A DNA stretch of 64,000 nt from Rhizophlyctis rosea (Eukaryota > Chytridiomycota > Chytridiomycetes > Rhizophlyctidales > Rhizophlyctidaceae). Location of the stretch: assembly GCA_027596075.1 (NCBI GenBank), contig JADGJC010000175.1, positions 1 through 64,000 on the forward strand. The letters are read 5' to 3'. Shown in pieces: positions 12,525 through 24,504 of the stretch. Position 1 is the first letter of the stretch. The number at the start of each line of letters is the position of its first letter. The position numbers and the translations under genes were made by a program. The notes beneath the pieces are model-generated. The model saw only the letters and a list, made by a program, of their open reading frames with translations. It did no database searches and was not told the origin of the DNA.

Positions 12525-14642
12525 TTACTTCCAACCCAAGCATAAGACCGGAAACATCCCTCCTTTGTTGGTCCGTAGGTTCAGTCCCTGTGCCCATCTA
12601 TTATGAATTGAAAGGAGATCAATCAGTCAAAGACGAATTCACGCGCAATAGGATTCCAAAGACTCACCCATCGTCATACGCGATTTGAACTCGCACTTGA
12701 TCACCGACTTCCAACTCGACTTCATCAGGTTGATCCGGAGTATATGACATGGTTACAGTATGTGGTGTTGACAACAGTGCGGAGAGTCGTGGGCTGGACA
12801 TGTTCTTCCTCGAAGTGGTCCGTTGCAGATGTTTATGTGGTGGTTCAAGGGGTAGCGCATTGGTGGTGGAGTTGGTTAGTGGCGTTTGCGAATTTGCAGC
12901 GGGTGAGACATCGGTGGCTGATACGTCGGTGGACGTCGGAGCGAAGAGGGATAGGGACATAGATGATCGGATATAGGGTTCGTGCTGGTGGGTTGGATAG
13001 GACTGGTTTGACGATGGGCGCAAGGGGTCGTGATACGATTCCGAGGGGACGGGACTTTGGGTGGACATGTCCGTCATGGATGTGTAGGATAAGGGCGGTT
13101 GTGGAACGATGGCGATTGGTAGACGGCTGGAGGTGTTGGCGGTGATCGTGAAGCTAGCGAGCTTTCTGAAGGTCCAACAGGAAGGCTATTGCGTCCAAGA
13201 GCCCAACCGTCATTGCCATCCTTCATTTGGTCAGTCCCCGCAGCTTCTCCTTTCCTGACCGTTCGACGATAGTACAGGAAACCTACGATACACCCCACCA
13301 TGACCAACAAGACAACGACCACTATGACGGCAATGATCTTTCCGGACAAGCCAGGTCTGGAGGTTGCAGGGGTAGATATTATTGGGGGCAGTTGATCGGG
13401 CATATCAAGCCATGTCTTATGCGCATCATCGTACTGGTAGGTGTAGGTGTTGTTGTCGATCCACTCCTTGGTGCGGCTCTTTGAATTGTAAGTCGTACCG
13501 CCGTATGTCAGTACAGCATTCCTTGAGCTAAAAGACCCAAAACGGCCCCATTTCTCCCTCCGTGCCCGCCGTTGTTCCTTCCGACTTTGGTACCCCACGT
13601 CCATGTATCGCCTTCCTTAATGAGGTGGGTGATGTCATTTGAGAATTGGGGCGTGGTGGTGTTGGTGGCATCTTGCCCATCCCAGCCCCCGAAGAGGAGA
13701 ACTTGAGATCTTGCCTGGTCAGCGGACGAGAAGCTGACGATGGATGAATGGCCCCAGGCGCCGTGAGATGTACCAGCTGAAGGCACGATTGCCGACCACG
13801 TTCCCGAGGTAGGAGAGTATGCGTGTATGGTACCAGTTGGCGTAAAAGGTACTTTAGTGAAGCCTCCATATAAAATGAAATTGCCCCCCAACATGATAGC
13901 GCTACTCCGCGTCCTCTTTCCGGGGCCGTTTGTTCTAGGGAGCTCCGTTACAGTCTTCTTCGTTACATCTATCACCCATCCCCCATCGAAAACGTCCACA
14001 GCTGCATCGCCCTTCCCTGTCGCTAGAATGGCGCCACCCCAAGTGTAGATCTTGTCGTTTTCCATTGCGGCTGAGACAAAGCACATTCTGGAGTTGTTTT
14101 TTCCGATTCGCGGGTCCGGTATGTCGAGGGTGAGATTCGTCCACATTCCTTGAGGGAATTCGAGGGAGAAAAATCGCCATGGGCTGTAGGAGAAGTCGAT
14201 GTAGTAAAATATATTGGACGCGGGATTAGGGGAAACGAAAGAGGACAGGCCGTAATCGCCGATAGATGGTGGCTCTGGTGGAACGGATGGCGTAGTCCAG
14301 GTTATATTTTTATGGACAACCCTATTGTCCGATGACTGCACGTCAAATAGATGGAAGGAGGTACTGGCATTGTGAGGGAGATGACAGCGATGAAGTGACA
14401 GTCAGCAAAACCGAAGGACGCACATGGTGTCAGCACATTTTGACAACGTACCCTGTACCTACAACCATGTATTGCTCCTGTGCGTTATTTCCCCGCCATA
14501 CTACTGCAATAGACTCGGCCGCCCGGATAGTGTCTGGCGCAGCAGCAGCGTCAAAGAATGAGCTCTGGGCGGACACTACACCAACGGCGGCGACAATGAC
14601 AGTTATCCACACCCACAAAGATAAAATCATATATGACGCCAT
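12525..14642 (-). CDS. Secretory kelch-repeat membrane protein with a cytoplasmic SH3 domain; frame breaks
   Basis: The ATG at 14642 starts a signal peptide (MASYMILSLWVWITVIVAAV). Exon 1 ends at 14452 and exon 2 starts at 14363. Kelch-type repeats follow (KIYTWGGAI, FILYGGFT, QVLLFGGWDG, LTYGGTTY), then one membrane helix (IIAVIVVVVLLVMVGCIVGF) and a basic stop-transfer (YYRRTVRKG). After a Ser/Pro-rich tail comes an SH3 domain (DEVELEVGDQVRVQIAYDDG) split by an intron and finished in the last exon 12525-12597 (WAQGLNLRTNKGGMFPVLCL). The layout suggests a surface receptor or adhesion protein with an internal adaptor domain. The reading frame changes twice where no convincing intron explains it: near 13520 inside the last kelch blade and between about 13080 and 13190 in the tail. 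A weak 66-nt intron could bypass the first. Confidence 0.65.
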
Positions 14643-15205
14643 GATCAAGAAACATTGGATGGCCTCTATATAGATGTCATCGTATTGGGGATGTGTGAGC
14701 TAACTCAACGGCTTCAAAAACGGAACTGCCGTCCGGGGTGGAACACTTTTGAAGCGGAAGATGCAGGTTCACCCAGCACCGAGCAGATCCGTCAGATATC
14801 GTCTGCATTCTCGGAATTGGTGGGAAATAATGATCGGAAAGTTGCCCTGGCCTGTAAAAATGGAGAGGAGTGGAAGGGATGAGGTCGCACAGGTGAAAGG
14901 GAAAATGGGCGACTTGCATGCCAACCGCACGGGCCAGCCCGATCTGTTCGTCGAGTTCGGACCTACCGGACAAGCTGTGCTGTCAACAGAGAGCCAAATT
15001 GTGTGTGACGATGGGAGCACAAAGTGGCATGATGGCCAAAATCGGAGGTCCAAGCCTCCCCGGTAAACAAACAGCAACCCCAAGTCCACCTTCTCCCCAT
15101 TTTCCGCATTTTGAATTCAAGCCCACGAAACCCCGTCAAACAATTGAATTTCATATAGTAGTTTGGAATTTAGCATCATTCAGAGCGGAAGTGGTCTTTC
15201 CAACC
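14643..15205. other. Divergent intergenic region
   Basis: About 560 bases between the kelch gene and the HbrB-like gene, which point away from each other. Open frames here give no recognisable protein. A short AT-rich patch at about 15140-15180 precedes the next gene. Confidence 0.45.
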
Positions 15206-16801
15206 ATGCTGGGCAATCAGTCGTCGGGGTCGGCTTCGCCGGAGCGGGCCAGGCCGCCGCCCTCCAACATCCCCTCCCACGTCGCTCCACCATACCGTCC
15301 CTCCACACCATCAACATTCCACATTCCCTCTCAACTTCCAAATAACCTCTCTCTGCCTCCCCGTCTCCTCCGCAAAATGTCCCTTCCCTTATCCTCCCCA
15401 CTCTCCGCTGGCGCAGGGTCCCTTCCTCACCCACCCGTTCCCCTCGCCTCGCCAGCTATCTCAATAAACACAACTGCTTCCGCACCCGGTGGACACAGCT
15501 ATTTCCCGTCTGGAGTCCCCATACCACCACATACAAGCCATAGTTTTGCGTCATTGGCCAATGTGAGCCGGTCTTTATCAACTCTGGATGCAGCAAAGAC
15601 AGCTTTGATGGAGGAACGACAAAAGAATGGAGTCGTGGCCAGTGAGGGCGCATCCATGGGATACAGTTTGAATGGCACAATGGATGTCCCGGGCTTAGGG
15701 ACGCCGAATGTTTGGCAAGGAATCTGCGTCAGAGTTCTGCCATTGTTCAATGGGCAAGGTGTGAAAGGGTGTGTGGAGGATTTAAATCTGCTTGTAAGGT
15801 ATGGATGGGAGAACAAGTTGGAAGGGTTTTGCCTGCCAATTCCTCAATGGGTGATCACATTCTTATGGCCTTCCCACATTGCAGGCAATGGCTCGTTCAT
15901 CGGAGCTACCACATCCCCACTCTTGCAAACGAGCTCACCGACCTATTGCAAATTGGCTGCCTAACGATTGCGAATAGACTAACTGCCAGTAACGATTCGA
16001 CTCTCCTATTCCGTTTAGTTGATACGTGGAAGTTCTTCTTTGGAACTGTGATTCCTTATTTGGAAGGAGTCTTCTTGCCCTTACATAGTTTGGTGGACTC
16101 ATTCGGCACCAGTGACCGGCAGCCACGGAGGCTCCGTTCCAGTAGTAGTTCTTCTGACCTCGGTCCTCCATCAATGAGTGGATCCCCGAAAACACCACCA
16201 GCAACGCAAACCCATTGGACTGCGGACTCGCCATTTCTGAACGCCGGAACAGGGGGTGGAGTGAAATCAAGAACCTCGTTTGTGCCGCATCCAAGGAAGA
16301 AAGATCATTCTGCAAAAGAGGTACCGGATGTGAGACTGTTAGCCTTGGGAACCTTCAGAGATTTGGTGTTTATAGAGAATAAAGGGCGAATTGAAGGTTT
16401 GTTTGGATGGTCAACTATTGCTGTGAATGTTCGCAGATAGTCACAAGCTCATATGCTAAATTGCGCGGTCCTTTATATTTCCAGCAAACCTATACCATGT
16501 TTTCCGCATTCCACACCCACCACCCACCACCCCATTATCACCTTTGACCCCACGCGCACAAGTTCTCCTCCGTCCACAACAAACCGATGCAGCAGCAATC
16601 CAATCGCCAACCCAGGGGTCGCCAGGTTTCGATTTCCCTCTCCAAAATCCATTAGATAAGAAGGCGGCCACAGCTGCCAGTGGGTTAATTCATATGCTGG
16701 CAATTTTGAGAACGGCCGGTTCTGGGGCAGATGGAAAGAAGTTGGCGGAGACGATGAGGTTGGTGCAGGGGGTGGCATGGGAGTTTATCGATGACGATTG
16801 A
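15206..16801 (+). CDS. HbrB/Bit61/PRR5-like TORC2 subunit
   Basis: Three exons, 15206-15798, 15885-16396 and 16485-16801, give about 470 residues. A Pro/Ser-rich head of roughly 140 residues precedes the conserved domain. Its hallmarks are VWQGICVRVLPLFNGQGVKG, then LANELTDLLQIGCLTI, FRLVDTWKFFFGTVIPYLEG with VFLPL, and LLALGTFRDLVFIENKGRIE. This is the HbrB-like domain of Aspergillus HbrB, yeast Bit61 and human PRR5/Protor, an accessory subunit of TOR complex 2, which governs the actin cytoskeleton and polar growth through AGC kinases. A Ser/Gly-rich insert (RRLRSSSSSSDLG) sits between the two halves of the domain. All junctions are in frame and the gene looks intact. Confidence 0.85.
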
Positions 16802-17251
16802 TTGAAAAATTGGAAATGGGGAGAGCCCTACCTTAATTTTGTATATAGATAGAAATTGTAGTAATTGCGGAGTGATCTTGTGTAAGCTTACTCAGTCGAC
16901 GTGGAAGCTTTTATGTTATGATTGTCAATAGACAGGGAGGTGTGGGTGAACTTCTTACCCCGGTGCCTATCATGGATATGCGTAATGCATGACCAATTAG
17001 ACCACCGACTTCAATATTTTCGTAATTTTACAAGGACCCTGCAACCTGCAAGATGCACGAGTGGCTTGGTACTGCGCACGCCGCACAAGCCACGCAAGGG
17101 AGCTTGCGCTCACACTCCGTTAGCTCTGCAACCTTTCGTTCAAATTCCTTCCCACACATTTCCCGTCATCTAGATCACTTCGCACTGACGACAGCACGCT
17201 CACGTTCCTGCCGATAATATCATCATCTACAGTAAGCAGTGAGGAGTCGTT
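16802..17251. other. Intergenic region
   Basis: About 450 bases between two plus-strand genes, with the 3' end of one and presumably the promoter of the next. No element recognised. Confidence 0.45.
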
Positions 17252-20200
17252 ATGTTTACTCCTGCGAAGCAGTCACGAGGAACGCCTGCGACTGGTCGCT
17301 CCGGTGCTCCTTCCGCAGTGCCTTCACACCTGCGGGGAACCAGAAGTCGTCCATCCCCGTACCCGGCGCCGACTCCTCCGTCTGCCGCAGGGTCTTCGGC
17401 GTCCTTTGGAACGCCCCTTACGCGTGCACGGGCGGCTACACCTGCTCCTGCATTTGAACAGCCATCACAAGATGGAGAGGTCGCGCCCACAACCCACACC
17501 CGTTGCTTGATGCAGAAGGAAGCGTACGCGGTCAACGAAAATCAAAACGTCCCAGACCTGGTTAAGAACTTCTTGGAGAGTCATCAAGGTTGTGTGGACA
17601 TCACAGTGTTTCAGATCTGCAGGCTGACAAAGGCAACCGCTGGCAGGTGCACCAATTCAAGCAACGCTGGATCAGAAGTCTGGATATGCTGTCGTAGCAG
17701 ACGCTGCCGCTCTATGCGTTTGGCAATACCCGCAGGTGTGTGGCAATGATCTGTTATTTCCTCATGAATGACGGCACTAAGGGACAGCTGTAGCAATCAG
17801 GCCTTGTACGCCAACCAGAGCTTTTCCCCCTTGAGAGCAATGACGTGAATCAACGACCAGCAGTTGCATGTATCGTGCCAGCAGCAACTCCCAATCAGAA
17901 ACAATCAGGGCTACTTGCATGCACGGAAACGGGGTCCATCCGGTTTTGGGAGAATATCGTGTATGGATCCAAACGTTATCGCGATTTCCAAGTGTCCATT
18001 GAAGCGGGCGACTTTGTCAAATCCCTTACCACCGTGGATGTAAGCGTCGATCACAACGCGGAAGGCAATATTAGCAAAAACTTATTACTTTGTTCATTTC
18101 AGTCACACACATGCATACTGTCAACAAACGAGTGCATTCTGTACAAAATCTCTCTCTCGACTTCTGCGGAGACTCCGTTGCAATGTGAGCTATTGCGGCG
18201 ACCGACCGCAACCTTACGAAGAAGATTGTCTTCTTTCATCGGAATTGGGGACGATCTGTGGAGTATGCCGGGACGGGAACTTGTCGCAGTGCTGCCTACT
18301 TCGCGGTCAACTCCACAATCGCGGTAAGCTCTATATTTGTTTACATCACTCCAACTAATGTTCTCACCGCGGTATTTGAAGGGAGTTGTTGGTAGTGACA
18401 ACGCGGACTCTTCACCGATGGACATTGGCGAAGAACGGAGAGAACAAGGTACACCGACTGGTGATGGGGAACCCCATCTTTTAATCGAAAGACCTGATTA
18501 ATTTTTGATGTAGTTGAATGATGAGTGGAAGCTGCACGAACTGGTTGAAGAGAGTTTTCGACGGGATGAAGAAAAAGAGGAGCTGCACATCAGCATAATG
18601 GACGCAGGATGGGCCAGGTATTACGAATTGCAACAACAGCCATTTGGAAACCAGTTTATACTGAGAGTTTCTCAGCGATTCGCTATGGCTCCTTGTGAAT
18701 GTTTGGGACGACGAAGCCACATACCCCAGTCTGGTATCAGTGCATGTGCCGAAGGGCGCCACGGACGGAGAAGAGTTCGTAATCCGGGACAAAAAATTGA
18801 TTGATTACCGATATTCAGACCCGTCATTGGTATGTACTTTGTGGATTTGCCGCAATATCCGTGCCACCGAGATCACTGACGGTTCACAGCTGGACGTGCG
18901 TCTTCATTTGGCCGAAGATGGAATCACCGCGTTCCTGGTCTTCCCGAAAGCGATCCTTTTGACAAGCACGCAGCCAGGTACAGCCATTGGACCGATGGGT
19001 ATGAATTAGCTGCTAACTGCCAGCTGATCCAGACAATGCATTTGAGGATGACATCCCCCTCAACTTTGAAAACGATCAGATCATCGGCTTTTCTGCTTGC
19101 GGCCATGCAACAGAGACTCAGACAATGGCCGTCGGTTTCTCGGCGAAGGCGTACTTACTACAATTCGAGGTGTTTCCAAACAAGCTGCGAAAGATGAAGA
19201 GTAGGAGGCAAGCGGGTTTTCGATTGATGCCTGCTTCATGGCAGTTTACTGACCATACGATGCAGTGACCCTCAAATGGGAGATCCGCAGGTAATGAACA
19301 TTGTTAATGCAGCACCCGAAGGCAGCTCATTCATTTGCGTGACAGGCGAAACAGAAAGGTCAACTGTATTCGAAGCTGGAGGCAGCGGTTTATTACGGAG
19401 ATGCAAGCGTACGTGACAGGGGCATTTTTGCAGACGCTTGTCGTGAAGTGGCTGATGTTGTCCCGCAGAATCCCATCTCCTTCGATCTCACCGAAATTGC
19501 TGGCGACATCAATTCGGCCGCCGTGGAGCTATCGACCAAAATCATCAAATGGGGTATGGCCTGGAAATGGTTTTTCTCATCCTGTGCATCATCATCGAGC
19601 GGAAGATCTAGATCCTGCCCGCTACAAGGACGTCAAAACTATCAGAGAACAGCTGAATGATCGACTGCAACGGACAAACTCCATTATGAATTATGTCTGC
19701 GATTTCATGTACAGTCACGGATCCGTACGTATCAATGCCTTTGATTGCTTGCGACCATTCCGAATTTATAAGTTGTTTTAGGTATCGGAAAATACCCTTG
19801 AAGTTTTGATCGCAAATGCAGAAAGGATCGCAGTGGCGCTGAGATTTTGGGATATCCGGACTGGTGTTATTGGGTAGGTTCTTGAGCGTCATTCCCAAAC
19901 TGCGCTGTCCTGACTCAGTGATGTGCTGGTAGAGGTTGGGAGTCGAGTCCATCGCAAAGTGACGAGTACCCAGGCGGAAGATTGGATATTGCCATCAAGG
20001 AATATTTCAAGGAATCACAGAAGGACCCCATCAGCGAGTTCTTCAAAACACGCGTAAGAGACACAATGATCGCTCTGTGAACCTGCTTCATTGCTGAATT
20101 ACCTGTCATACAGATTTTAGACGTTGGCAAGCTCTTGGAGTTTGTATATGCCCCCTTTCGAGGGTCGCTGATGCCAACCCCAGAAAATGTTGAACTGTTG

Positions 20201-22398
20201 AAGGAGGCAAACAATATCATTGTGGTGAGTGCATTCTTGCTCAGTCATTTGTTGACACTATGAATGATACACATATGCACAGATCTTTTACATGGTTGGT
20301 CGCCAACAACGTGAAACAAATTTGAGTGATCTGCACAAGAAATATGGGATACAACTTGCCAACTACCGGGTCGAACCATGGTCTGGTAAGGAGATTGCGG
20401 GGGCGGACAACTCGCCAGGATGATAACGCCATCTTTAGCATCACAGCACCTTCTCTCTCTCCTTAAAGAGCAATGTGAGCTCACGCAGCGATTTTTGGCG
20501 GCTTCGGAAACCTCCGTCGACCGTCAGCTGGCAAATCAACTGTCGGATTTGACCGATGTTTGTCTTGGAGCATACCACTCTCGGATCACGTATTTGAAGA
20601 GGTGGGCTTTTGGAAGTATATCCATGATTGACCAGCTATTGAATCTTTCAGCAGCCCATCAAGTAAAGCAAGTCCTGAACGTGAATTGCAAGATGGCTTG
20701 CTTAAACAGCATGAGACGCTCCAGTGGGACCTGCTGCTTTCTCTTCGTAAGATTTTGTCCCATGAAGCCAACCACCTTTTGCCGCCAACGCTGACGAATA
20801 CTTCTTGCAGTCAAGTGGGGACAAGACATTGCGGCATTTGAGTTGGCGGAGAAGTACCGTACCTTCAGGATTCTGGCCAGCTTGGCTACCGCTGTTCCAG
20901 ACAAGAGCGAACGGATCAAAGGATATGCCCAAACATACGGCGCCGAATTCGCGAATGCTTTGTTTGAGAACTACCTTGCAATTGGTATGCACCTTGCAAA
21001 TATGCTTTGTCCCATTAATAGCAAACTGACACGAAACGGCATCAACAGATCAATATGAAGAGCTTTTGAACCAACCACTCGATGACAGATACCTGGACGA
21101 CTGGTTCCGTACAAAGAACCTACCGCAGATCAAGTGGCTTCACGATGTGCATTTGGGGCATTTCCAGGACGCAAGCGAGAGTTTGAAACAATCGGCGGCA
21201 GTGGAAAGCAATATTACAAAGCGGCGGGTGGGTTTTTGGCCGTTCATCATGCATAGAAATATGCAGCCTTTAACTTTGGACTATGTAGGTTGCATTCAGC
21301 TTGAGCAAACTGGCCTGGATCGCGTCAGTTGGCGGGAACGATACGGCGACCTTTGAGGCGAGCAGGGATAATCTATTGACGCCTGAACGTCGAACATTAC
21401 TTGGTACGTATGAGGCGCAACCCGTTGGGATCTCCAAATACATCATCTACTTAATCGGCTTTTAGGTTTCGAGAAAGCCACCGATTCATTGACTATCTTT
21501 GAAAGCCTCCAACGACGTTACCTGGATCAGCTCGCTGCGCCGTTTGGAGTACCTCAAGATCTGGAAGCACAAGCAAGCATGGTCACACAGCTCTTCTTCC
21601 CCGACGCGGCTCAGCCTCAAAAGGAACAAATCAACATTTCAGTCCGGAAAGTCCTGCAATTGAAATATGCGGAGCCCGATGAATTGTTGGATCTTGTGAC
21701 GCTGTCGAATGAGGATGCGGAGCAAATGGTGGAGAATTATAGGACCGCGGTGGAGATTTTGACCATGGAGCGGGAGAATGGGGTGAGTGTCGATATGTGT
21801 AAATGAGTTTCACAAATGAATGATTGACTGGTTGTTTCATTGCTAGCGGGATGTGAGCGCTGAATTGCGAATGGTATGGAGAAGGGCTTGGATTAGCGTC
21901 AAGTAGGTGACGATGCTCTTGGCCGTCAATCAATGGATGCTCACGCATTTCACAGCTGGGAAGCAGTAAGGGGTGTCCAGTCCTACGGCGACATGCCTTT
22001 CCAAGAAGCGAAGAGGACGACACTTGTTTACCAGATGCTATCCGCGCTTTGTGAGAAAGGTACGCGATGTCCCATTGACGAGCTTCACATGAGCTGCCCC
22101 ATAACAGTCCATATTGATTGAATATCGTACGGCAGGTGAAGAAGTACCTGTTCCAGATGGATTCTTTGCACCGCCCAGCGAATGTTTCGAGACGTACGAG
22201 GGTTTTAAAAGCCGGCTGCTTATCAGGAACTTGCCTGAGGAAGCGCAACAAAGCCTGTGGACGACTGTGGCGAAGGAAAACCACGAGCTGCAGGGTGTGA
22301 TTGAAAGACAGGGAGCAGAGGAGTGGTACAAGGAATTGTTGACCATGGCAAAAGCTCACGCGCCACGGGCGGCCGAACAGATGGATGTTGACCGCTGA
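17252..22398 (+). CDS. NUP133: Nucleoporin Nup133
   Basis: A many-exon gene whose introns are mostly 50-100 nt. It opens with a Thr/Pro/Ala-rich head, then ENQNVPDLVKNFLESHQ and a beta-propeller part (YAVVADAAALCVWQYPQ; GLLACTETGSIRFWENIVYG). A long helical part follows (AEKYRTFRILASLATAV, YLDDWFRTKNLPQIKWLHD, ESLQRRYLDQLAAPFG) ending in AEQMDVDR and a TGA. This order of N-terminal propeller and C-terminal alpha-solenoid, with the YRTF..LA helix, fits Nup133, the tail subunit of the Y-shaped Nup84/Nup107 scaffold of the nuclear pore. Exon 1 (17252-17590) joins the exon at about 17648 through a 57-nt intron, and an intron at 18619-18677 keeps the propeller in frame. The exons I traced are intact. 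Nup155 is the alternative, but the C-terminal helices fit Nup133 better. Confidence 0.8.
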
Positions 22399-22497
22399 TA
22401 GGAGATTCTCTTTCTGAGGGAAATTTCTCTACTGTACAGTGTATATTTGCAAATACAAATTGAGCATAGCTGTTGGCGGTGCAACGGGAACTGTGGA

Positions 22498-24091
22498 TCA
22501 TTTCTTGGGTGTTTTCGGTGTTTTGGAACGTGATTGCGCTGTACCGGGAGCGGATGCGCCTTTTGCTCCTTTGCCTTTTCCTGCTCCCTTCTTGGGTCCT
22601 TTGGCGGATTTGAGTAGAGCTGCCTGTGCCTGAAGAAAGGACAAAGAGTGTGCAAATTAGTCTTTAGCCATGGATGGGAGTCGCTCACACAAGGAACACC
22701 AACCTCTGCAATCCGCTTCTTCTGCCTCCTATACCACCTCTGAACCCTCGTGGCAGCCCTCTCCCTCTCCTTCGCAATTCTCAACTCCTCCGCCTCCTTC
22801 TGCTTCAACGCTCGATCCTCCTCCACAATCTTTTCCAGCGACTCATACGCCTGGATCAACTCCTCAAACTTATCCAAATCCTGCGTCCTCCTCTGCTTCA
22901 ACGCCTCCAACTCATTCGCCTTCGCCTCCGTATCCTCCTCATACTTTGTCATCCATTCCTGAATCTGGCGTTCCAGCCCCTCCCTCTGTCTACTTAAAAA
23001 CTCCGCAATCTTGGCGTGGGCTTTTTGTTCTTGTTCGAGCTTTTGTAGGAGAGTGCGTTTTTGGGATTCGAGGAGAGATTCTTTATGGACGCATTGTTGC
23101 TTTACGGAAGTTTCGTGGGCGCGGGTTTCCTTTTTGATGTATTTTTGTTCGGAGGTTGTCAGGGCGTTTATTTCTTGGATTGTGTCTTTGAGTTGTTGGA
23201 TGACTTGGTTTCTGTCTGTTGTTTCTTCTTCGAGGAGGCGTTTTTCGGTTGTTAGGTCGCGTTGGAGGGATTTGAGGAGTTCGGAGGCTTCGTTTTCACT
23301 TTTGGGGCAGTCAGATAGTCTGGCGCTTTACTTGTTCTGCAATACAGCTTTATTAACCGAACATCTTACCGGTTGATTGTGTTTTGTAATGTATTCCGCT
23401 TTCGGTACTCCTCCTCCACCGTGTTGACCAGACTGTCAAATCGACTTTCTCGCATCTCTCTGATGGTTTTACCAATCAGCGCCTGCAATGAGCTTCTCTC
23501 TTGCTGGATTTTGAGCAAGTTCTGCGCGACACTCGGATGCGTCTTGAGGCTTTTGGCCAACACTGTTGGACGGATTGCCAAGTGAGTCAAGACTGCGAAG
23601 TGCACTTCCAATCGGCATTTATGCAGATACCTTGTGTGCTCTGCTGCAGCTCATTGGTTATGTCCAATATGGCAAGTTGGCTCTCCTTGTACTTTGTCTT
23701 GTTTGGTAAGGCTTTCAGTCTGTCCTGTTCCAGGAGCAGTTCCTGATATCGAGCCTCCAATGCGCGCTGATCTTTCAAGATACGGGTGACTTCCTCTCCT
23801 AGCTAGCCAGAGCAATAGCCTCAGTAAAATTATCTCGGTTCAACTTGTGAGTCAATGTTGTCATGCACTCACGGGCTTGTTATCCGTCTTCCCGACGTCG
23901 GGAGCAATATCGCCGAGTACAGCTAGTTGCTCAAGCGCATCCTCGAGGATGGATATGTATGCCTGCGTTTTGGATGCGGGAAGGACCGGATCTATTGGAG
24001 CGTCTCGTTCTACAGTGGGAGATGCCTCACCCGCTCCCCGCTGGGTTGGTAAGGGTGGGAGAGTGCCCGTCGCTATCGGCTGGGCGAGCAT
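22498..24091 (-). CDS. Axonemal dynein regulatory complex protein, DRC9/DRC10 (IQCG/IQCD) type
   Basis: Five exons: 23873-24091, 23631-23802, 23370-23592, 22704-23319 and 22498-22629. All junctions keep frame and give about 450 residues. Most is coiled coil. Family signatures are THPSVAQNLLKIQQERSSLQ, then VIQQLKDTIQEINALTTSEQ, IQEWMTKYEEDTEAKANELE, and one IQ motif (RAATRVQRWYRRQKKRIAE) that would bind calmodulin. A Lys/Gly/Ala-rich tail closes the protein. DRC9 and DRC10 form part of the nexin-dynein regulatory complex, which ties outer doublets together and controls beating. I cannot decide between the two paralogues, though the N-terminal THPSV..NL block leans to DRC10. An upstream in-frame ATG at 24160 is a less likely start. 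The gene is strong evidence for a flagellated stage (zoospores). Confidence 0.75.
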
Positions 24092-24504
24092 CTCAGTATG
24101 AAGGTTTCTTCTGAATATTGCACAACAACAGTGGCAATGGTTCGGTATTAAATGGCCCAATTAACACAAGGATGTTCAGTCGTGGATTAAGCTGATAGGT
24201 GGAATCAGGAAATGAGTAAGATGATATGGAGCGTGGCGGTTGAAGAAAGGCTTGTAGAGAACAAGGAACTTTTGACGCACGTCTCAGGACCCTGCTGCAG
24301 GAGGCGCAGCTCCAAGCTGTGCGGCTGGGCAGACGCGTCTTGGGAGTGACAGCAGCTGTGCGCGTTTCCTGGGTCTTCTGCAGTAGATCTTGGTCGACAT
24401 TGCGAACCATAAGTTGGTGGTGTCGCCCAGCACAACAGTTCCTTCTCATTCTTGTGCCTCCTGATCAGAACTATTCAGATTATTTTTGTCATTAGAATCT
24501 TGTA
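24092..24504. other. Divergent intergenic region
   Basis: About 410 bases between two cilium-related genes that diverge (DRC9/10-like on minus, nephrocystin-1 on plus). A shared promoter would be natural for co-expressed cilium genes, but I see no X-box-like inverted repeat with certainty. A minus-strand open frame here lacks recognisable content. Confidence 0.4.

Noticed and set aside
17589..17648. Apparent frame break in the Nup133 propeller between SHQ and the GAPIQATLDQ stretch
   Set aside because: A 57-nt GT-AG intron ending in TGGCAG restores the frame fully.
18619..18680. Second apparent frame break in Nup133
   Set aside because: An intron from GTATTA to CTCAG joins GWAS to DSLWLLVNVWDD in frame.
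22670..23255. Plus-strand Pro/Ser-rich and Leu/Phe-rich frames
   Set aside because: They are shadows of the coiled-coil exons of the DRC9/DRC10-like gene.
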